NCBI RefSeq assembly: GCF_000058485.1
Contig: NC_008278.1
Span: 2,102,962 to 2,166,961 of the forward strand
Direction: 5' to 3'
DNA: 64,000 nt
Source: Frankia alni ACN14a
GTDB taxonomy: Bacteria > Actinomycetota > Actinomycetes > Frankiales > Frankiaceae
In this document: piece by piece, positions 43,993 to 53,342 of the stretch
Layout: the number at the start of each line of letters is the position of its first letter
Numbering within the stretch: the first letter of the stretch is position 1
Made by a program: the position numbers and the translations under genes
The notes under the pieces: model-generated
The model's input: only the letters and a program-made list of their open reading frames with translations
What the model was told of the DNA's origin: nothing
Databases searched by the model: none

Positions 43993-44961
43993 GTGAGGGT
44001 CCTGGTCACCGGCGCGACCGGCAAGGTCGGCGGGGCGGTCGTGCGGGCCGCGCTCGAGGCCGGCCACCAGGTGCGGGTTCTGGTCCGCGACCCGGCCCGG
44101 GTGCCCGGCCTGCCCCGGCCGGTCGAGGTCGTCGTGGGGGACGTCACCGATCCGGCGACGCTGCCGGCCGCCGTGGCCGGAACCGAGATCGTGTTCAACG
44201 CCATGGGCGTTCCCGAGCAGTGGCTGCCCGACGCCGCCGAGTTCGACCGGGTCAACGTGGCCGGCTCGGACAACGTCGCGCGGGCGGCCGCGCGGGCCGG
44301 CGTGCGCCGGCTGGTGCACACCAGCACGATCGACGTGTTCGACGCCCCACCGGGCGGCCGCTTCGACGAGACCGCCCTCGCCGCCGCCCCGAAGGGAACC
44401 CCGTACGAGCGATCCAAGCAGCGCGCGGAACGGGCGGTGCTCGCCGCCGCCGGTGGCATGCAGGTGGTCATCGTCAACCCGGCCACCGTCTACGGCTTCC
44501 CGCCCTACGGGCCGACCTCGATGGAAAGCCGGATGTTCCGCCCGGCGCTGCGCGGACTGCTGCCCGCCGTCCCCCCCGGCGGTTTCGGCCTGGTCTTCAC
44601 CGAGGGACTGGCCCGCGGTCACCTCGCGGCCGCCCACGCGGGCCGTCCCGGCGCGCGGTACATCCTGTCCGACGCTCATGTCGGGCTGCGGGAGCTGACC
44701 GCGGCGGTCGTCGTCGCCGGGGGGCGGGGTCGCCCGCCGGTCGTCACCATCCCGGCCGTGGCGGCCTCGGTGCTCGCCGCGGGCGGCGAGGCGGTGGCCC
44801 GGCTGACCCGCCGCCCGCCGCCGCTTGCCCGCGGCCAGCTCCACTACCTGCGGTGGAACGCCATCCCGGACGCCACTCGGGCCCGGACCGAGCTCGGCTG
44901 GGAACCGACCCCGCTGGCCGAGGGCCTGCGCCGCACCCTCGCGGAGCTCGACCGCGCCTGA
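43993..44961 (+). CDS. NAD-dependent epimerase/dehydratase (extended SDR)
   Basis: The product has 322 residues. The N-terminal loop VLVTGATGKVGGAVVRAALE binds NAD(P), with HTSTIDVFDAP and the active-site PYERSKQRAER (YxxxK) following. The substrate region (GPTSMESRMFRPALRGLLP) resembles dihydroflavonol-reductase-like proteins. Substrate unknown. GTG 43993 has a TAGGCT hexamer 7 nt upstream, so it may have its own promoter despite the 10-bp gap. Confidence 0.88.
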   Translation: MRVLVTGATGKVGGAVVRAALEAGHQVRVLVRDPARVPGLPRPVEVVVGDVTDPATLPAAVAGTEIVFNAMGVPEQWLPDAAEFDRVNVAGSDNVARAAARAGVRRLVHTSTIDVFDAPPGGRFDETALAAAPKGTPYERSKQRAERAVLAAAGGMQVVIVNPATVYGFPPYGPTSMESRMFRPALRGLLPAVPPGGFGLVFTEGLARGHLAAAHAGRPGARYILSDAHVGLRELTAAVVVAGGRGRPPVVTIPAVAASVLAAGGEAVARLTRRPPPLARGQLHYLRWNAIPDATRARTELGWEPTPLAEGLRRTLAELDRA

Positions 44962-44990
44962 CCGGGCCCGTGCCCACGGTGGCCGGCCGA

Positions 44991-45074
44991 CGGGTTCTCC
45001 CGGCCCACCGGCGGGTTCTCCCGGCCCACCGGCGAGGTCTCCCGGCCTGGCGGCGAGGTTCTCGGGTTCAGCCG
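44991..45074. repeat. Tandem repeat, about 4 x 21 bp
   Basis: Two identical 21-bp units (cgggttctcccggcccacc then gg) at 44991-45032 are followed by two degenerate ones to 45074. The last unit includes the stop codon of the minus-strand dehydrogenase. Confidence 0.85.
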
Positions 45075-45979
45075 ACGAGGTTCTCCGGTCGACCGTCGCG
45101 GACGTACTGGTCGAGCTGGCGGGCGATCACGCTCCAGATCCGCTGCGACACGCCGGTGGTCATGCCGCCCACGTGCGGAGTGAGCAGCAGGCCCGGGGCC
45201 CGCCACAGCGGATGGCCGGGCGGCAGCGGCTCCGGATCGGTGACGTCCAGTGCCGCCCGCAGCCGCCCGGACTCGAGCTCCGCCAGCAGCGCCGACGTCA
45301 CGACATGGGGCCCCCGGGCGGCGTTGACCAGGATCGCGCCGTCGGGCATGCGGGCGAGGAAGGCGGCGTCGACCAGACCGCGCAGCTCGTCGGTGAGCGG
45401 CAGCATCACCACCACGGCATCGTGGTGGGGCAGCAGGTCCGCCACCTCGTCGAGGGTGTGCACGCCGGGCCGCGCCCGCCGGGCGACCATGCTGACCTCG
45501 GTCTCGAACGGTTCGAGCCGCCGGCGCAGCGCGGTGCCGAGATCGCCCGCGCCGAGGATGAGCACCCGCCGGCCGGCGAGCGTCCCGGTCTGACGCTGTT
45601 CCCAGCGGCCGGCGGCGGCGTCGGTGAGGAACTGCGGAATCTCGCGGTAGAGGGCCAGCAGCGCGCCCACTGCCCATTCGGCGGTGGAACCGCCGTGCGC
45701 GCCCCGGGCGTTCGACAGAGCCACCCCCGCCGGCAACCTGCCGTGCCACTGGTCGGTGCCGGCGCTGATGGTCTGCACCAGGCGCAGCTTCGGCAGCTCC
45801 CGCATCGCGTCGAGCTGGCGCTGCACCGCGAGCCCCGCCACGACCAGCACCTCGGCCTCGCGGGCCGCCGCCGGCAGGGGGGCGTCCGGGTCGTACCGCA
45901 GCGGCTCGATCCCGGGGACCGCCGACAGTGCCGTGACGCCGCCGTCGGTCGGGACGAGGACGAGGACGGGTCTGGACAA
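45068..45979 (-). CDS. D-isomer-specific 2-hydroxyacid dehydrogenase
   Basis: The product has 303 residues. The NAD-binding region LAGRRVLILGAGDLGTALRR and MLPLTDELRGLVDAAFLARM are present. The catalytic Arg is in LVNAARGPHV, Glu in DVTDPEPLPPGHPLW and His in LLTPHVGG. This is a complete active site. It oxidises or forms a D-2-hydroxy acid, substrate unclear. The TTG start at 45979 has agggagg upstream; the longer frame lacks a better start. Its 3' end is within a 21-bp tandem repeat. Confidence 0.9.
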   Translation of the reverse strand: MSRPVLVLVPTDGGVTALSAVPGIEPLRYDPDAPLPAAAREAEVLVVAGLAVQRQLDAMRELPKLRLVQTISAGTDQWHGRLPAGVALSNARGAHGGSTAEWAVGALLALYREIPQFLTDAAAGRWEQRQTGTLAGRRVLILGAGDLGTALRRRLEPFETEVSMVARRARPGVHTLDEVADLLPHHDAVVVMLPLTDELRGLVDAAFLARMPDGAILVNAARGPHVVTSALLAELESGRLRAALDVTDPEPLPPGHPLWRAPGLLLTPHVGGMTTGVSQRIWSVIARQLDQYVRDGRPENLVG

Positions 45980-46364
45980 GAAGCCTCCCTGTACTGCGTC
46001 GTTTTGACCCTTCTGTCGTACCAGAGCCGCTGGCCGGACCCGTACCCGTGGCCGCGCGTTACGAGTGCGTACGTACCGGCTCGCCTTTTTCGCCCCAGGA
46101 AAGTCGCACCGCCTTGCTGGACAAAACGGACACGGAGGGGATGGCAGAGGGGGCGGACGGAGTTGAACGCCGATGTCCACACCGGCGGCCCCGGGGGGAT
46201 CCGCCTGCGTGGCCGACATGGTGCGGCCGGTGCAGATCCGTCCTGGTAAGGGCGGTCGTCGTCACATAGCCCCGTCCGGGGCAGCGATGGCCGGGAAATA
46301 CCGCCTATTGTGGTAGGTCTATCCGGTCAATTCGCCGGCATCATCGCGGGGGAGGGGCGCCGAC
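45980..46364. other. 385-bp spacer between divergent genes
   Basis: No recognisable gene. AT-richer patches around 46080-46130 and 46300-46335 (tattgtggtaggtctatcc) are likely promoter DNA. Confidence 0.45.
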
Positions 46365-48161
46365 GTGAAGCGACCGGTGCCCACCTCCGCCTCCCGGGAC
46401 GTTCCGCCTGCCGAAGGTCGGTCCAGTCCGCCCGCTGGTCGCGGCAATGCCGAACCCGGCCCCGAAGGGGGGGACGGTCCTCGGACCGCCGCCGACCCGG
46501 GACCGCCGGCCACCGGCGTGGCGGTCGGCACCGGCGACGCCACGGCGCCGATCTACCGCGGACCGTCGGCCACGTCCACGCGGGCCGTCGCGTCGCCACT
46601 GTCCGCCGTCCCGGGCGGGCCGGTCGCCGGCGGGCCCGGCAGTCCGGTGGACGGTTCGGGGGACCCGGACGGCGGATCCGGGTCCGAGCCGGCCGCGCGG
46701 GGTCCCGGTCGCCGGCGCGGCCTGGGGTCCCGGATCACGCTCGTCCTCGCGGCCGTGCTGAGCGTCGCCGTCCTCGCCGCGACGGTGTCGGGCTGGGTGG
46801 TCCTCACCGTCTACGACCGCAAGATCGCACGTGCGAGCATCGCCCTGCCGCACGTCGACGTCTCCCGGCCCCCGGCGGTGCCGGCGGGGACGGAGAACTG
46901 GCTGCTCGTCGGCTCCGACGTGCGGACCGGCACGGACGCCGCGAAGGTCGGCGGGGCCCGCTCGGACACGATGATGATCGCGCACCTGTCGTCGGACGGC
47001 ACGACCCAGATCGTCTCCATTCCGCGTGACCTCTACCTGCCGATCCCCGCCTACACCGACGGCGACGGCGGCACCCACCGGGCGCGCCGGGACCGGGTGA
47101 ACAGCGCCTTCAACAGCGGCGGCCCGGCCCTGCTGGTCGCCACGCTGGAGCAGCTCACCGGCGTGCGCATCGACCACTACGCCGAAATCGACTTCGGCGG
47201 GTTCCAGCAGATGACGACCGCCATCGGCGGCGTCGACGTCTGCCTGACCGCCTCGCCCTACGTCGAGACGGTGATCCTCGACAACGGCCGGCTGGTTCAC
47301 GCGACCAACCTCAACGATCCCAGCTCCGGCTTCGCCGGGCAGCCGGGCGCCAACCACCTCGTCGGCGCGCAGGCCCTCGCCTTCGTCCGCCAGCGGCACG
47401 GATTCATCGACGGCGACCTGTCGCGCATCCATCGCCAGCAGGCGTTCCTGGCCGCGGTGTTCCGCAAGGTGTCCTCCGGTGACGTGCTGCTGCGCCCCGC
47501 CAAACTCGCCGCGTTCCTGGGGGCCGTCACCCGGTCCACCGTCCTCGACGACGCCACCGACCTCGCCGACCTGCGCCGGCTCGCCACCCGGCTGCACGGC
47601 ATGGACAGCGGGGCGGTGACCTTCGCGACGATTCCGGTCACCGGGCAGGTCGCCCATCCGGCGTTCTACTTCCTCTACGATCCCGACGCCGTGCGCGCCT
47701 TCTTCGCCCGCACGATGGGCGACGGCCACAGCGCGCCGGCCACCGCGGATCCCACCGCCTCACCGGGCACCGACCCCCTCGCCTCGCCCGGCGTCACTCG
47801 CCAGCCCGGGCCGAGCGCCTCGGCCACCGCCCGGGCCGACGGGCGGGACGTGGCCGCGCCGACCGCCACCGCCTCCCCGCAGGGGCCGGCGTCGGCATCG
47901 GCATCAGTGTCGGCATCGGTGTCGGCATCGGCATCGGTGTCGGCAACGGCTGGAGCCTCACGCGCCTCCGGCCGGGTCAGCCTCGCGCGCTCCGGCCTGA
48001 TCGTCGCCGGGCCGTCCCTGCCGGGCGCCGCCATCACTCCCCAGATCACGACGCCGGGCTCCATTCCGAGCGCCAGCGCCGTCGAGCCGGAAGGCACGAC
48101 CGCGACCGCCAGCCCGACGGCCGTGCCGACCACGACGGCCGTGGCCTCCTGCATCCAGTGA
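46365..48161 (+). CDS. LytR-CpsA-Psr (LCP) family cell-wall glycopolymer transferase
   Basis: The product has 598 residues. A long disordered cytoplasmic N-terminus (1-120) is followed by one membrane helix (ITLVLAAVLSVAVLAATVSG). The extracellular LCP domain (about 165-350) has SDTMMIAHLSSDGTTQIVSI, PRDLYLPIP, RVNSAFNSGG and AQALAFVRQRHGFIDGDLSR. LCP enzymes attach teichoic acids, arabinogalactan or capsule chains to peptidoglycan from lipid-linked precursors. The last 150 residues are Ala/Ser/Pro/Thr-rich, with a 6-bp-repeat-coded SASASVSA run. GTG 46365 has ggagggg. Confidence 0.92.
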   Translation: MKRPVPTSASRDVPPAEGRSSPPAGRGNAEPGPEGGDGPRTAADPGPPATGVAVGTGDATAPIYRGPSATSTRAVASPLSAVPGGPVAGGPGSPVDGSGDPDGGSGSEPAARGPGRRRGLGSRITLVLAAVLSVAVLAATVSGWVVLTVYDRKIARASIALPHVDVSRPPAVPAGTENWLLVGSDVRTGTDAAKVGGARSDTMMIAHLSSDGTTQIVSIPRDLYLPIPAYTDGDGGTHRARRDRVNSAFNSGGPALLVATLEQLTGVRIDHYAEIDFGGFQQMTTAIGGVDVCLTASPYVETVILDNGRLVHATNLNDPSSGFAGQPGANHLVGAQALAFVRQRHGFIDGDLSRIHRQQAFLAAVFRKVSSGDVLLRPAKLAAFLGAVTRSTVLDDATDLADLRRLATRLHGMDSGAVTFATIPVTGQVAHPAFYFLYDPDAVRAFFARTMGDGHSAPATADPTASPGTDPLASPGVTRQPGPSASATARADGRDVAAPTATASPQGPASASASVSASVSASASVSATAGASRASGRVSLARSGLIVAGPSLPGAAITPQITTPGSIPSASAVEPEGTTATASPTAVPTTTAVASCIQ

Positions 48162-48215
48162 CGCTGCCCGCCCCCCCAAGGTCCCCATGACGCCGGGCGG
48201 CCCGCTCCTGCCCGC

Positions 48216-48303
48216 GGGGCGCCGGCGCCCCGGCGCACCAGCGGTTCCCAGGTCGGGCCGAATGCTCCAGGTCGGGGCCCAGTGCTCCAGGTCGGGCCGA
48301 GGG
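48216..48303. repeat. 16-bp palindrome and 2.8 x 19-20-bp tandem repeat between converging genes
   Basis: ggggcgccggcgcccc (48216-48231) is a perfect palindrome that may help terminate. Three units beginning ccaggtcggg (48248, 48267, 48287) with 19- or 20-bp spacing follow, reaching the 3' end of the acyl-CoA dehydrogenase gene. Confidence 0.75.
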
Positions 48304-48305
48304 AT

Positions 48306-49469
48306 CTAGCCCTTGAGCAGGGCGCGGGACATGACGACGCGTTGGACCTGGTTGGTGCCCTCGTAGATTTGGGTGATCTTGGCGTCGCGCATCATCCGCT
48401 CGACCGGGAAGTCGCGGGTGTAGCCTGCCCCGCCGAACAGCTGCACCGCGTCGGTGGTGACCTCCATCGCCACGTCCGAGGCGAAGCACTTGGCGGCGGC
48501 GGAGACGAAGCCGAGGTTCGGTTCGCCGCGTTCGGCCCGCGCGGCCGAGACGTAGACGAGGTGGCGGGCCGCCTCGATCTTCATGCCCATGTCGGCGAGC
48601 ATGAACTGGACGGCCTGGTTGTCGGCGATCGCCCGGCCGAACTGGCGGCGCTGCTTGACGTAGGCGAGGGCGGCGTCGAGCGCCCCCTGGGCGATGCCCA
48701 CGGCCTGCGCGCCGATCGTCGGCCGGGTGTGGTCGAGGGTGGCGAGTGCCGTGCGCAGGCCGGTGCCCGGCTCGCCGATGATGCGGTCGGCGGGGATCGT
48801 GCAGCCGGTGAGGTGGATCTCCCGGGTGGGGGAGCCCTTGATGCCGAGCTTGCGTTCCTTCGAGCCGACCTCGAAGCCGGGGTCGTCGCGGTGCACGACG
48901 AAGGCGGAGATGCCGTCGGCCTTCTTCGTCGCGTGCGGGTCGGTCACGGCCATCACGGTGTACCAGGTCGACACGCCGGCGTTGGTGATCCAGGTCTTGG
49001 TGCCGTCGAGGACCCAGTGGTCGCCGTCGAGGCGGGCACGGGTGCGCATCGAGGCGGTGTCGGAACCCGCCTCCCGCTCGGAGAGCGCGTAGGAGATCAT
49101 CGCCTCGCCGCTGGCCAGGGAGGGCAGCACGAGGCGCTTGAGCTCCTCGGATCCGGCGAGGATGATCGGCATGCTGCCGAGCTTGTTCACCGCGGGGATC
49201 AACGAGCTCGACGCGCAGACGCGGGCGACCTCCTCGATGACGATGCAGGTGGCCACCGAGTCCGCGCCCTGCCCGCCGTAGCTCTCCGGGACGTGCACCG
49301 CGGCGAAGCCGGCCCGGTCGAGCGCCTCGCGTGCCTGGTCCGGGAACCGTTCGTGCTCGTCGACTTCGGCGGCGAACGGCGCGATGTCCTTCTCGGCGAG
49401 GGTGCGGACCGCCTCCCGCAGCGCGGTGTGCTCCTCGGCGAGCTGGTAGAGGTCGAAGCTCGGGTTCAC
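48306..49469 (-). CDS. Acyl-CoA dehydrogenase
   Basis: The product has 387 residues, the standard length. YALSEREAGSDTASMRTRAR and GTKTWITNAGVSTWYTVMAV are the FAD-binding signatures. The C-terminus has LFGGAGYTRDFPVERMMRDA and KITQIYEGTNQVQRVVMSRA, with the catalytic Glu in YEGTNQ. It introduces the first double bond in beta-oxidation of acyl-CoAs. It follows a 3-hydroxyacyl-CoA dehydrogenase by 40 bp, so the two are probably one fatty-acid operon. Confidence 0.95.
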   Translation of the reverse strand: MNPSFDLYQLAEEHTALREAVRTLAEKDIAPFAAEVDEHERFPDQAREALDRAGFAAVHVPESYGGQGADSVATCIVIEEVARVCASSSLIPAVNKLGSMPIILAGSEELKRLVLPSLASGEAMISYALSEREAGSDTASMRTRARLDGDHWVLDGTKTWITNAGVSTWYTVMAVTDPHATKKADGISAFVVHRDDPGFEVGSKERKLGIKGSPTREIHLTGCTIPADRIIGEPGTGLRTALATLDHTRPTIGAQAVGIAQGALDAALAYVKQRRQFGRAIADNQAVQFMLADMGMKIEAARHLVYVSAARAERGEPNLGFVSAAAKCFASDVAMEVTTDAVQLFGGAGYTRDFPVERMMRDAKITQIYEGTNQVQRVVMSRALLKG

Positions 49470-49509
49470 AACGGGCCGCCTTGGTCGTCGGGTCCGCGAA
49501 GGGCGGGGG

Positions 49510-50478
49510 TCAGGCCGTGTAGTTGTGGAAGCCGCGGCCGGTCTTCTTGCCGAGCAGTCCGGCGTCGACCATGCGCATGAGCAGCGGGGGCGGGGAGTAC
49601 AGGGGCTCCTTGAACTCCTCGTACATCGACTCGGCCACCGCCTTGATCGTGTCGAGGCCGATGAGGTCGCACAGGCGCAGCGGGCCCATCGGGTGGGCGC
49701 AGCCGAGCACCATGCCGCGATCGATGTCGTCCGCGACGGCGAAGCCGGACTCCAGCATCCGCACCGCGGCCAGCAGGTAGGGGACGAGCAGCGAGTTCAC
49801 CACGAAGCCGGCCCGGTCCTTCGAGCGGATGACCTCCTTGCCGAGCCGGCCGGTGACGAAGCCCTCGGCGGCGGTCTCGGTCGCCGGCGCCGTCAGCAGT
49901 GACGGGACGATCTCGACGAGCTTCTGGACGGGCACCGGGTTGAAGAAGTGGATGCCGACGACCTGCTCCGGCCTGGACGTCGCCATGCCCAGCTTCATGA
50001 TCGGGATGGACGAGGTGTTGGAGGCGAAGATCGCGTCCGGGCGCGTCACAACCTTGTCGAGCGCCCCGAAGATGTCCGCCTTGAGCTGCTCGTTCTCGGC
50101 GACCGCCTCGATCACGACGTCGCGGTCGGCGAAGTCGCCGAGATCGGTGGTGAAGGTCAGCCGCGCGAGCACCGCGTCCCGGTCCGCCTCGGTCAGCTTG
50201 CCGCCGCGGACCCCGCGGTCCAGCGAGGACGTCAGCCGCTTGCGACCCGCGCTCAGGGCCGGCTCGTCGATCTCGCGGACGGCGACGTCCAGGCCCGCGC
50301 GGGCGGCGACCTCGGCGATCCCGGAGCCCATCAGCCCGCACCCGATCACGCCCAGGCGGGCGAACGGTGAACCCGAGCCGGCCTCGGCGGCGGCAGCCTC
50401 GGCGGCGGCCACCTGGGCGGCCGTCACCTCGGCGGCGGTCGCCTGGGCGACGGGGTCCGCTGTCTGCACCGCATCCAC
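49510..50478 (-). CDS. 3-hydroxybutyryl-CoA (3-hydroxyacyl-CoA) dehydrogenase
   Basis: The product has 322 residues. The NAD loop LGVIGCGLMGSGIAEVAARA, FASNTSSIPIMKLG, GIHFFNPVPVQKLVEIV (catalytic His) and the C-terminal GPLRLCDLIGLDTIKAVAES are all present. It catalyses NAD-dependent oxidation of 3-hydroxyacyl-CoA in beta-oxidation or the reverse in butyrate/PHB metabolism. The first 30 residues are an alanine-rich leader. I chose GTG 50478 because gaggag is 7 nt upstream; GTG 50487 overlaps that site. Confidence 0.93.
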   Translation of the reverse strand: MDAVQTADPVAQATAAEVTAAQVAAAEAAAAEAGSGSPFARLGVIGCGLMGSGIAEVAARAGLDVAVREIDEPALSAGRKRLTSSLDRGVRGGKLTEADRDAVLARLTFTTDLGDFADRDVVIEAVAENEQLKADIFGALDKVVTRPDAIFASNTSSIPIMKLGMATSRPEQVVGIHFFNPVPVQKLVEIVPSLLTAPATETAAEGFVTGRLGKEVIRSKDRAGFVVNSLLVPYLLAAVRMLESGFAVADDIDRGMVLGCAHPMGPLRLCDLIGLDTIKAVAESMYEEFKEPLYSPPPLLMRMVDAGLLGKKTGRGFHNYTA

Positions 50479-50728
50479 CGAAGTCACTCCTCGTGCTCGC
50501 CTGGTCCCGGATCTGCCTGGGGGCATCGACGGTGCCGGAGCCGCGGCAGCCACGACGATCGGCCACGCGGGCGCGGCACGTCAACCGCAGGCGGCGCGCG
50601 ACGGATCTCGGCCCGCTTCCACGAGGCGTCGGGCGGCTGGGGCGACGGCTCCGGACACCACTTCCATGTCCGCACTCCAGCCTAGACCGTGCGCCTGTTC
50701 CGCTCATCAGATCAGACGTCGGTCCAGG

Positions 50729-51631
50729 TCAGGACTTCAACAGCAACGACCAGACCGGCAGCGTGGCGAACGACAGCGGCACCCCGACCCCCACCAGCAG
50801 ACTGGGCAGCGGGGTGGCGAGGTCGTGCCGGGCGGCGATGAGCGCGCCCGCGACCATCGGTGGCATCGCCGCCTCGAACAGCGCGATCGTCACGTCGTGG
50901 TCGCCGAGCGTTCCGGTCAGCGCGTAGATCCCCACCACCAACGCGGGGGCGACGACCAGCTTCACGCCGAGGCCGAGCGCCAGCTCGCGCCACCACTGCC
51001 GGACGGCCCGCACCTCCAGCTGCAGGCCGATGGAGAACAGGGCGAGCGGCGTGAGGGTCGCGCCGAGCGAGGCAAGCGCCGAGTCCAGCCAGCCGGGGAA
51101 GGTCAACGGCCGCAGCACCAGCGCGGCCACCAGGGCGCACAGTGCCGGGGCGGTCAGGACGCGGCGAGCCAGCTCCGCACGCGGCAGCGACGACCCGGCG
51201 ATGATCGTGACGGCGCCGAGCACCACGGTGTTGAGCAGCAGGAACGAACCGAGCTGGTCGACGAGGACGGCGATGGGCACCGACGACGCCCCGAAGAAGA
51301 CCGTGACCATCGGGAAGCCGACAAAGCTGGTGTTGGCCACCGCCGTCGCGGCGACCAGGGCCGTCACCGTCTGGCGGGACAGCCCCATCGGCCGCGCCGC
51401 GAGCAGGTACAGCGCCGTGGACAGGGCGAACAGCAGGTAGGGCGCGGCCACCACGAGCGCGAGGTTGCCCGGGAAGGTCACGGTGTGCATGGCGCGCAGG
51501 ACGAGCGCCGGCAGCGCGATGTCGAGCAGCCAGGTGTTGACGACCGCGGCGGCCTGGGCGGGCAGTCGCTGCCGCCGCCGGACCACGATGCCCGCGACCA
51601 GGCCGACGAGCAGGACGACCAGGGCGGACAT
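50729..51631 (-). CDS. AEC-family transporter
   Basis: The product has 300 residues with ten predicted membrane segments. NTWLLDIALPALVLRAM near the N-terminus and NTSFVGFPMVTVFFG in the middle are typical of the auxin efflux carrier/malonate permease family, which exports small organic acids. Substrate unknown. ATG 51631 is the natural start. No neighbouring enzyme suggests a ligand. Confidence 0.88.
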   Translation of the reverse strand: MSALVVLLVGLVAGIVVRRRQRLPAQAAAVVNTWLLDIALPALVLRAMHTVTFPGNLALVVAAPYLLFALSTALYLLAARPMGLSRQTVTALVAATAVANTSFVGFPMVTVFFGASSVPIAVLVDQLGSFLLLNTVVLGAVTIIAGSSLPRAELARRVLTAPALCALVAALVLRPLTFPGWLDSALASLGATLTPLALFSIGLQLEVRAVRQWWRELALGLGVKLVVAPALVVGIYALTGTLGDHDVTIALFEAAMPPMVAGALIAARHDLATPLPSLLVGVGVPLSFATLPVWSLLLKS

Positions 51632-51735
51632 CCGGCCATCGTGGCAGCCGACGCCACCGCGCAGGGCCACACGTGGGACACCCCACGTCGGCCGGCCCCG
51701 CGCAGCTCAACGGCCGGCCCGCGCAGCTCGACCGA

Positions 51736-52005
51736 TCAGCGGCGGCGCTCCGTGCGGCGTCGCCGCGCCCGCCGCACCCGCCGCAGCAGCCGGGGGAACG
51801 CGATGTTCGCGGCGAACAGCGCCGCCGCGAGCAGGTAGTTGCCCTCGCCGAGCCGTTCCTGACCGGGCAGGGGCAGCAGCGTGTAGGTGATCAGGACGAG
51901 GGCCGCCAGCAGCAGCGTGCCCACCATCACCCCGCCGATCCAGGGCGGCGAGTCGCTCATCGAACGCGACCGCCGGCCCTCCGGCCGCAGCCGCGCACCG
52001 TCCAT
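51736..52005 (-). CDS. Small membrane protein
   Basis: The product has 89 residues from ATG 52005. There are two hydrophobic segments (WIGGVMVGTLLLAALVLITY and GNYLLAAALFAANIAFP) and an extremely basic C-terminus ([15 protein letters not shown]). Starts at 52011 (GTG) or 51960 (ATG) are possible; a gaggag lies about 16 nt upstream of 52005. No family recognised. Confidence 0.55.
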   Translation of the reverse strand: MDGARLRPEGRRSRSMSDSPPWIGGVMVGTLLLAALVLITYTLLPLPGQERLGEGNYLLAAALFAANIAFPRLLRRVRRARRRRTERRR

Positions 52006-52178
52006 CGCCACTGCCGGGTTACTCCTCACGGGTCGTTGTGGCGGACATCCTGTTGTCATGGTGGAGGAACGGATGGCAGATTGGCGGGTCAGTTCTGCCG
52101 AACCGTCGGATGCCCGATTCGTGCCGCTACCGGCCCGCTCGGTGACCTGCCGGTCGGCCCGGCGGATCGGAGGTGCCG

Positions 52179-53342
52179 GTGGCGGCTCCCGTGCTCACCG
52201 CGCCCGGCGGGATTGCCTGGCGTGACGGTAAGCGGTACATGTGGCTGACCGCCGTCATCGTTCCACTGCTCGCCATCGTGAGCTATGGATTGTGGCACCG
52301 CACAGGTCTCGGGGTGCACTGGTGGATCACGCCGTTGTTCGTCTTCGTCGGTGTCCCGCTGCTGGACATATCGACGCCGGCGGATTCGGTGAATCCTCCC
52401 GAGGAGATCCGGGCCGCTCTGGAAGCGGATCCGTTCTATCGCCGTTGCACCTACCTCTATCTGCCGCTGGCCGGCATCGGTCTGGTCCTCGGCGCCGCGG
52501 CCTGGGCAGGCGGTGACCTGTCGCCGGCCGCCCGCGTCGGCGCGGTGATCTCGGTCGGCACGGTGACCGGGGTGGGGATCACGACGGCCCACGAACTGGG
52601 CCACAAGCGGGCTCGGCGCGAACGGTGGCTGGCGCGGCTGATGCTCGCGCCCACCTGCTACGGGCACTTCTACGTCGAACACAACCGGGGTCATCACGTG
52701 CGGGTCGCGACGCCGGCCGACCCGGCCAGCGCCCGCCTGGGGGAGGGCTTCTGGCGCTTCTGGCCGCGCACCGTGGTGGGCAGCCTGCGGTCGGCCTGGT
52801 CGTTGGAGAGCCGTCGGCTGCGGCTGCGCGGAGCGCGGGTGATCTCGCTGCGCAACGAGGTGATGCTCGGGTGGCTGCTCACCGCCGTCCTGTTCGGCTC
52901 GCTGGCCGTCGCCTTCGGGCCGTCGGTGCTTGTCTTCCTCGTCGCTCAGGCGGTGTTCGGATTCACCCTGCTCGAAGGCGTCAACTACATCGAGCACTAC
53001 GGGTTGGCCCGGGCCCGCACCGCCGACGGGCGCCACGAGCCCGTCACCCCGCGACACAGCTGGAACAGCGACGCGGTGACCAGCAATCTGGCGCTCTACC
53101 AGCTCCAACGGCACAGCGATCATCACGCCCATCCCACCCGGCGCTACCAGGTCCTGCGGTCGTTCGAGGAGTCGCCTCAACTGCCGGCGGGATACGCCAC
53201 GCTGCTGCTCGCCGCGTACCTGCCCCCGGTGTGGTTCCGGCTGATGGACGACCGCGTCCTCGCCCACTACGGCGGCGACCTGAGCCGGGCGAACGTCCAT
53301 CCGCCGCGGCGGCGTGCTCTGGCAGCCCGCTACCGGGCCTAG
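52179..53342 (+). CDS. alkB: Alkane 1-monooxygenase (AlkB family)
   Basis: The product has 387 residues and about six membrane helices. All eight-histidine motifs of AlkB are there: HELGHK (about residue 138), EHNRGHH (167), NYIEHYGL and QRHSDHHAHPTRRYQ (about 308). The di-iron enzyme hydroxylates the terminal carbon of alkanes or fatty acyl chains in the membrane, with electrons from rubredoxin. No rubredoxin or rubredoxin reductase gene lies nearby and none is fused, so an unlinked partner is needed. I chose GTG 52179 because ggagg is 5 nt upstream; GTG 52173 overlaps that site. The stop overlaps the next gene tail-to-tail by 4 bp. Confidence 0.92.
   Translation: MAAPVLTAPGGIAWRDGKRYMWLTAVIVPLLAIVSYGLWHRTGLGVHWWITPLFVFVGVPLLDISTPADSVNPPEEIRAALEADPFYRRCTYLYLPLAGIGLVLGAAAWAGGDLSPAARVGAVISVGTVTGVGITTAHELGHKRARRERWLARLMLAPTCYGHFYVEHNRGHHVRVATPADPASARLGEGFWRFWPRTVVGSLRSAWSLESRRLRLRGARVISLRNEVMLGWLLTAVLFGSLAVAFGPSVLVFLVAQAVFGFTLLEGVNYIEHYGLARARTADGRHEPVTPRHSWNSDAVTSNLALYQLQRHSDHHAHPTRRYQVLRSFEESPQLPAGYATLLLAAYLPPVWFRLMDDRVLAHYGGDLSRANVHPPRRRALAARYRA

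Noticed and set aside
44991-45074. Four 21-bp units considered as CRISPR or operator array
   Set aside because: No spacers, and it overlaps the 3' end of a gene between converging genes, where operators are unlikely.
47889-47947. tcggca hexamer repeats
   Set aside because: They are in frame within the LCP gene and encode an Ala/Ser/Val tail; low-complexity coding, not a regulatory array.
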